A stretch of DNA of 64,000 nt from assembly GCA_008729055.1 (NCBI GenBank), contig SDUX01000003.1:1302001-1366000 (forward strand), given 5' to 3'. Positions 62,291 through 64,000 of the stretch are shown one piece after another (position 1 is the stretch's first letter; the number at the start of each line of letters is the position of its first letter). The notes below the pieces were generated by a model. That model searched no databases and had not been told where the DNA came from. It saw only the letters and a list, made by a program, of their open reading frames with translations. Origin of the DNA: Pyropia haitanensis. Its lineage: Eukaryota; Rhodophyta; Bangiophyceae; Bangiales; Bangiaceae. The translations under genes and the position numbers were made by a program.

Positions 62291-64000
62291 ACGGCACGGC
62301 TTCACATATTTACGGTGGTTTGTCACCACCACGTCATACGCAAGCAGCTGTCGTCTCTTTATTTTCCCCACCTCTCGTGCACTTGTTGTGTAGATGACAG
62401 ACAGCAAGACACAAACAATCAACGAACAGAATGCACCTAACGCGCGTTGTCGCACGCGACAGGACGACCACAGGAGCACGAACCAACAGTGCCATCAGGC
62501 GCACCCGCGAAACGCGCCCAATTGGGGTGAACGCGCCTCTGTCGGGGACCTCGTACTTGCTCTTTGCACGGTGGAGACAACCGTGACAGACGGTCTATCA
62601 GGTGGAGCCCGCGGTGACCGTGTAAAAGGCCACACCCCCGACACAAGCATAAAGCACTGGAGCGGATAGTGCACGCGGTGGCGGGTGGGGACGCGGCCGC
62701 GTCAAACCCCCCTCATGACCCCTTCCCTCCTGCCATTCACCTCACCAACTTAGGGCCGGACGGGACACGCACCGAGGCATCTTCTTGCCAAACTACCGGC
62801 ACACACCAATGGAGCATGGATGCGGGAGCGGAGAGTGCAGGAGGGGAGGTGAGACTAGCAAGCGCCGGCCCTAGATGAGCGCACGACCAAACTCGTGCAG
62901 ATTGTCACTTTTTCTGCCCCCCTCCTCATCACCTCCCCCTTTTCACGCAGTTTTCGGACCGCATCCCCCTCCCACGCGGTGTGACCTACCCATGGGGCGG
63001 CAGGAGCTGTGGGACGGCAACCGCTAGCCCGCCACAGTCCCCTGAGCGCTGCTTCAATCCTACCGAGGCGTAGCTAGAGCAGTGGGGGCGGGCAGGGGGT
63101 GAGGACGGTGGCGAGCGGGAGCCGGCTCACTCTCCCTCGCTGCAAACTTTTCCCATCCCCGCCCCACGGTTGGGGCTTGGTGCCGTGGCGGCCGCACGAA
63201 CGCGATGGCTCTGTAGCCGTCCGACCCCCCCCTCCCACCTCCCGCCCCTCCCTTCCATGCACGCGCAACTTGGCCACCGGGTAGGGGGTGCAGGGGGTGG
63301 AAGGGGCAGAGCAGGGGAGGGCTGCGGGGTGCAGAGAAAAGGTCCCCGCCACCTCGCCACAGCAGTGACCGGCAGGCGCGGTGCGAGGATCCCCGGGAGT
63401 GGGGGGCTTGGGAACAGCGCGCCCTCCACTTCCCGCCGTATGGGCAACGACCGCGACCCGGCACGCTCCTCACCACGAAACAGCACGACTTCTGAGTTAG
63501 TCTCCCCACTCCTCCCGCACCACCACCAGGTCAGAGCCCCCCCACGCGCCACGCACGCCACCAGCCGACATCAAGTCCAAGGGCGCTCGTGGTGGCGGCA
63601 GCTGTACCCTGGAAGGAAGCGTCCCGGCAGGTACGCCCCGCCCACCAAAAACGCCAGTGAGACTTGATCCTGAGATGATCCCACCACCCGCCACGCGTAC
63701 TTGGCGGGCGAGCGCGTGACGCGGCGGCGTCGGTCGTCACCCGCGCCGCACCAGCAACCGACCGGCGGGCCGCTGCGTCGGCGCGCCGCGCGTCGCCGGG
63801 CCTCCCCCGCGCGGGGGCGGCGGGCGGCCGCCGGGCAGGCACCCCGCGCGTGTCTGCCGCCGCCGTCGTGGCCACCTCCACCGCCTCGCCCCGCCGCAGG
63901 GGCCACGACAAAATATTCGCCACCCGCCCCCGCCCTTCCCCCCGGTCGCCGTTTTGCCGACTCAACCGCTCCCGCCCGCACGCCCGCCCGCCTGCCTTCC
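62291..64000. other. Intergenic to the right edge (1.7 kb), no convincing gene
   Basis: 62300-62650 is near-average in composition and has no recognised feature. At the edge two overlapping minus-strand frames (63531-63965 and 63571-63981) are open. One includes the less repetitive KYAWRVVGSSQDQVSLAFLV, the other SWPLRRGEAVEVATTAAADT. Either could be the end of a gene starting outside the window, but neither shows a domain. Confidence 0.35.

Noticed and set aside
62437..62878. Small open frames after the tRNA
   Set aside because: Under 100 residues with no motif or codon pattern like the confirmed genes.

Overview
This window looks like nuclear DNA of a very GC-rich, intron-poor eukaryote that has a plastid. 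The best guess is a bangiophyte red alga of the Porphyra/Pyropia type. The grounds are a cytosolic ribosomal protein eL15 gene, a two-exon nascent-polypeptide-associated complex alpha gene with a GT-AG intron, a tRNA-Leu with a long variable arm, a mitochondrial B12D/MLRQ-type subunit, a HIG1-domain protein and a plastid-type GDT1/UPF0016 transporter with a transit-peptide-like leader. Most proteins carry long Gly, Ala, Pro or Arg tracts. The species assignment is inference; the eukaryotic assignment is firm.

Layout. 0-9 kb: 3' end of a Gfo/Idh/MocA oxidoreductase (+), a glutathione S-transferase-like gene (-), eL15 (+), a charged protein with a repeated TF-x-RRKK motif (-), and a GDT1-family transporter (+) split by a frame break in a 10-C run. 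9-17.5 kb: a 1425-residue ARID-domain protein (-), 3.4 kb without a convincing gene, and a small unknown protein (+). 17.5-27.6 kb: an extreme G/C-homopolymer zone holding a weakly supported minus-strand ORF and a Ski2-like DExH RNA helicase (+) whose motifs are spread over all three frames. 28.2-31.8 kb: a 3.6 kb inverted repeat (two arms of about 1.73 kb, 180 bp spacer) with perfect 24-bp palindromes at both tips. 33.8-36.3 kb: a type I membrane protein. 37.2 kb: B12D/MLRQ-like subunit (-). 40.5-46.7 kb: a large pseudokinase-ARM-like protein. 49.2-52.4 kb: a PAP2-family membrane protein with a long repeat-rich N-terminus and an apparently deleted catalytic histidine. 53.3-59.1 kb: a DUF924 protein (-), a HIG1-domain protein (+), NAC-alpha (-) and a START/VASt-like protein (+). 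59.4-62.3 kb: a SufE-MnmA fusion (-) and tRNA-Leu(CAG) (+). From 62.3 kb to the end no gene is convincing.

Genes are scattered on both strands with no operons; many neighbours are convergent or divergent. The most interesting object is the SufE-MnmA fusion at 59.4-61.9 kb. It joins a sulfur-carrier domain with its catalytic Cys to a complete tRNA 2-thiouridylase behind a targeting-like leader, which suggests a built-in sulfur relay for organellar tRNA thiolation. A recurring problem is that six of the longer genes change frame exactly at C or G runs of about 9-24 bases. Those breaks look more like homopolymer-length errors in the assembly than biology.
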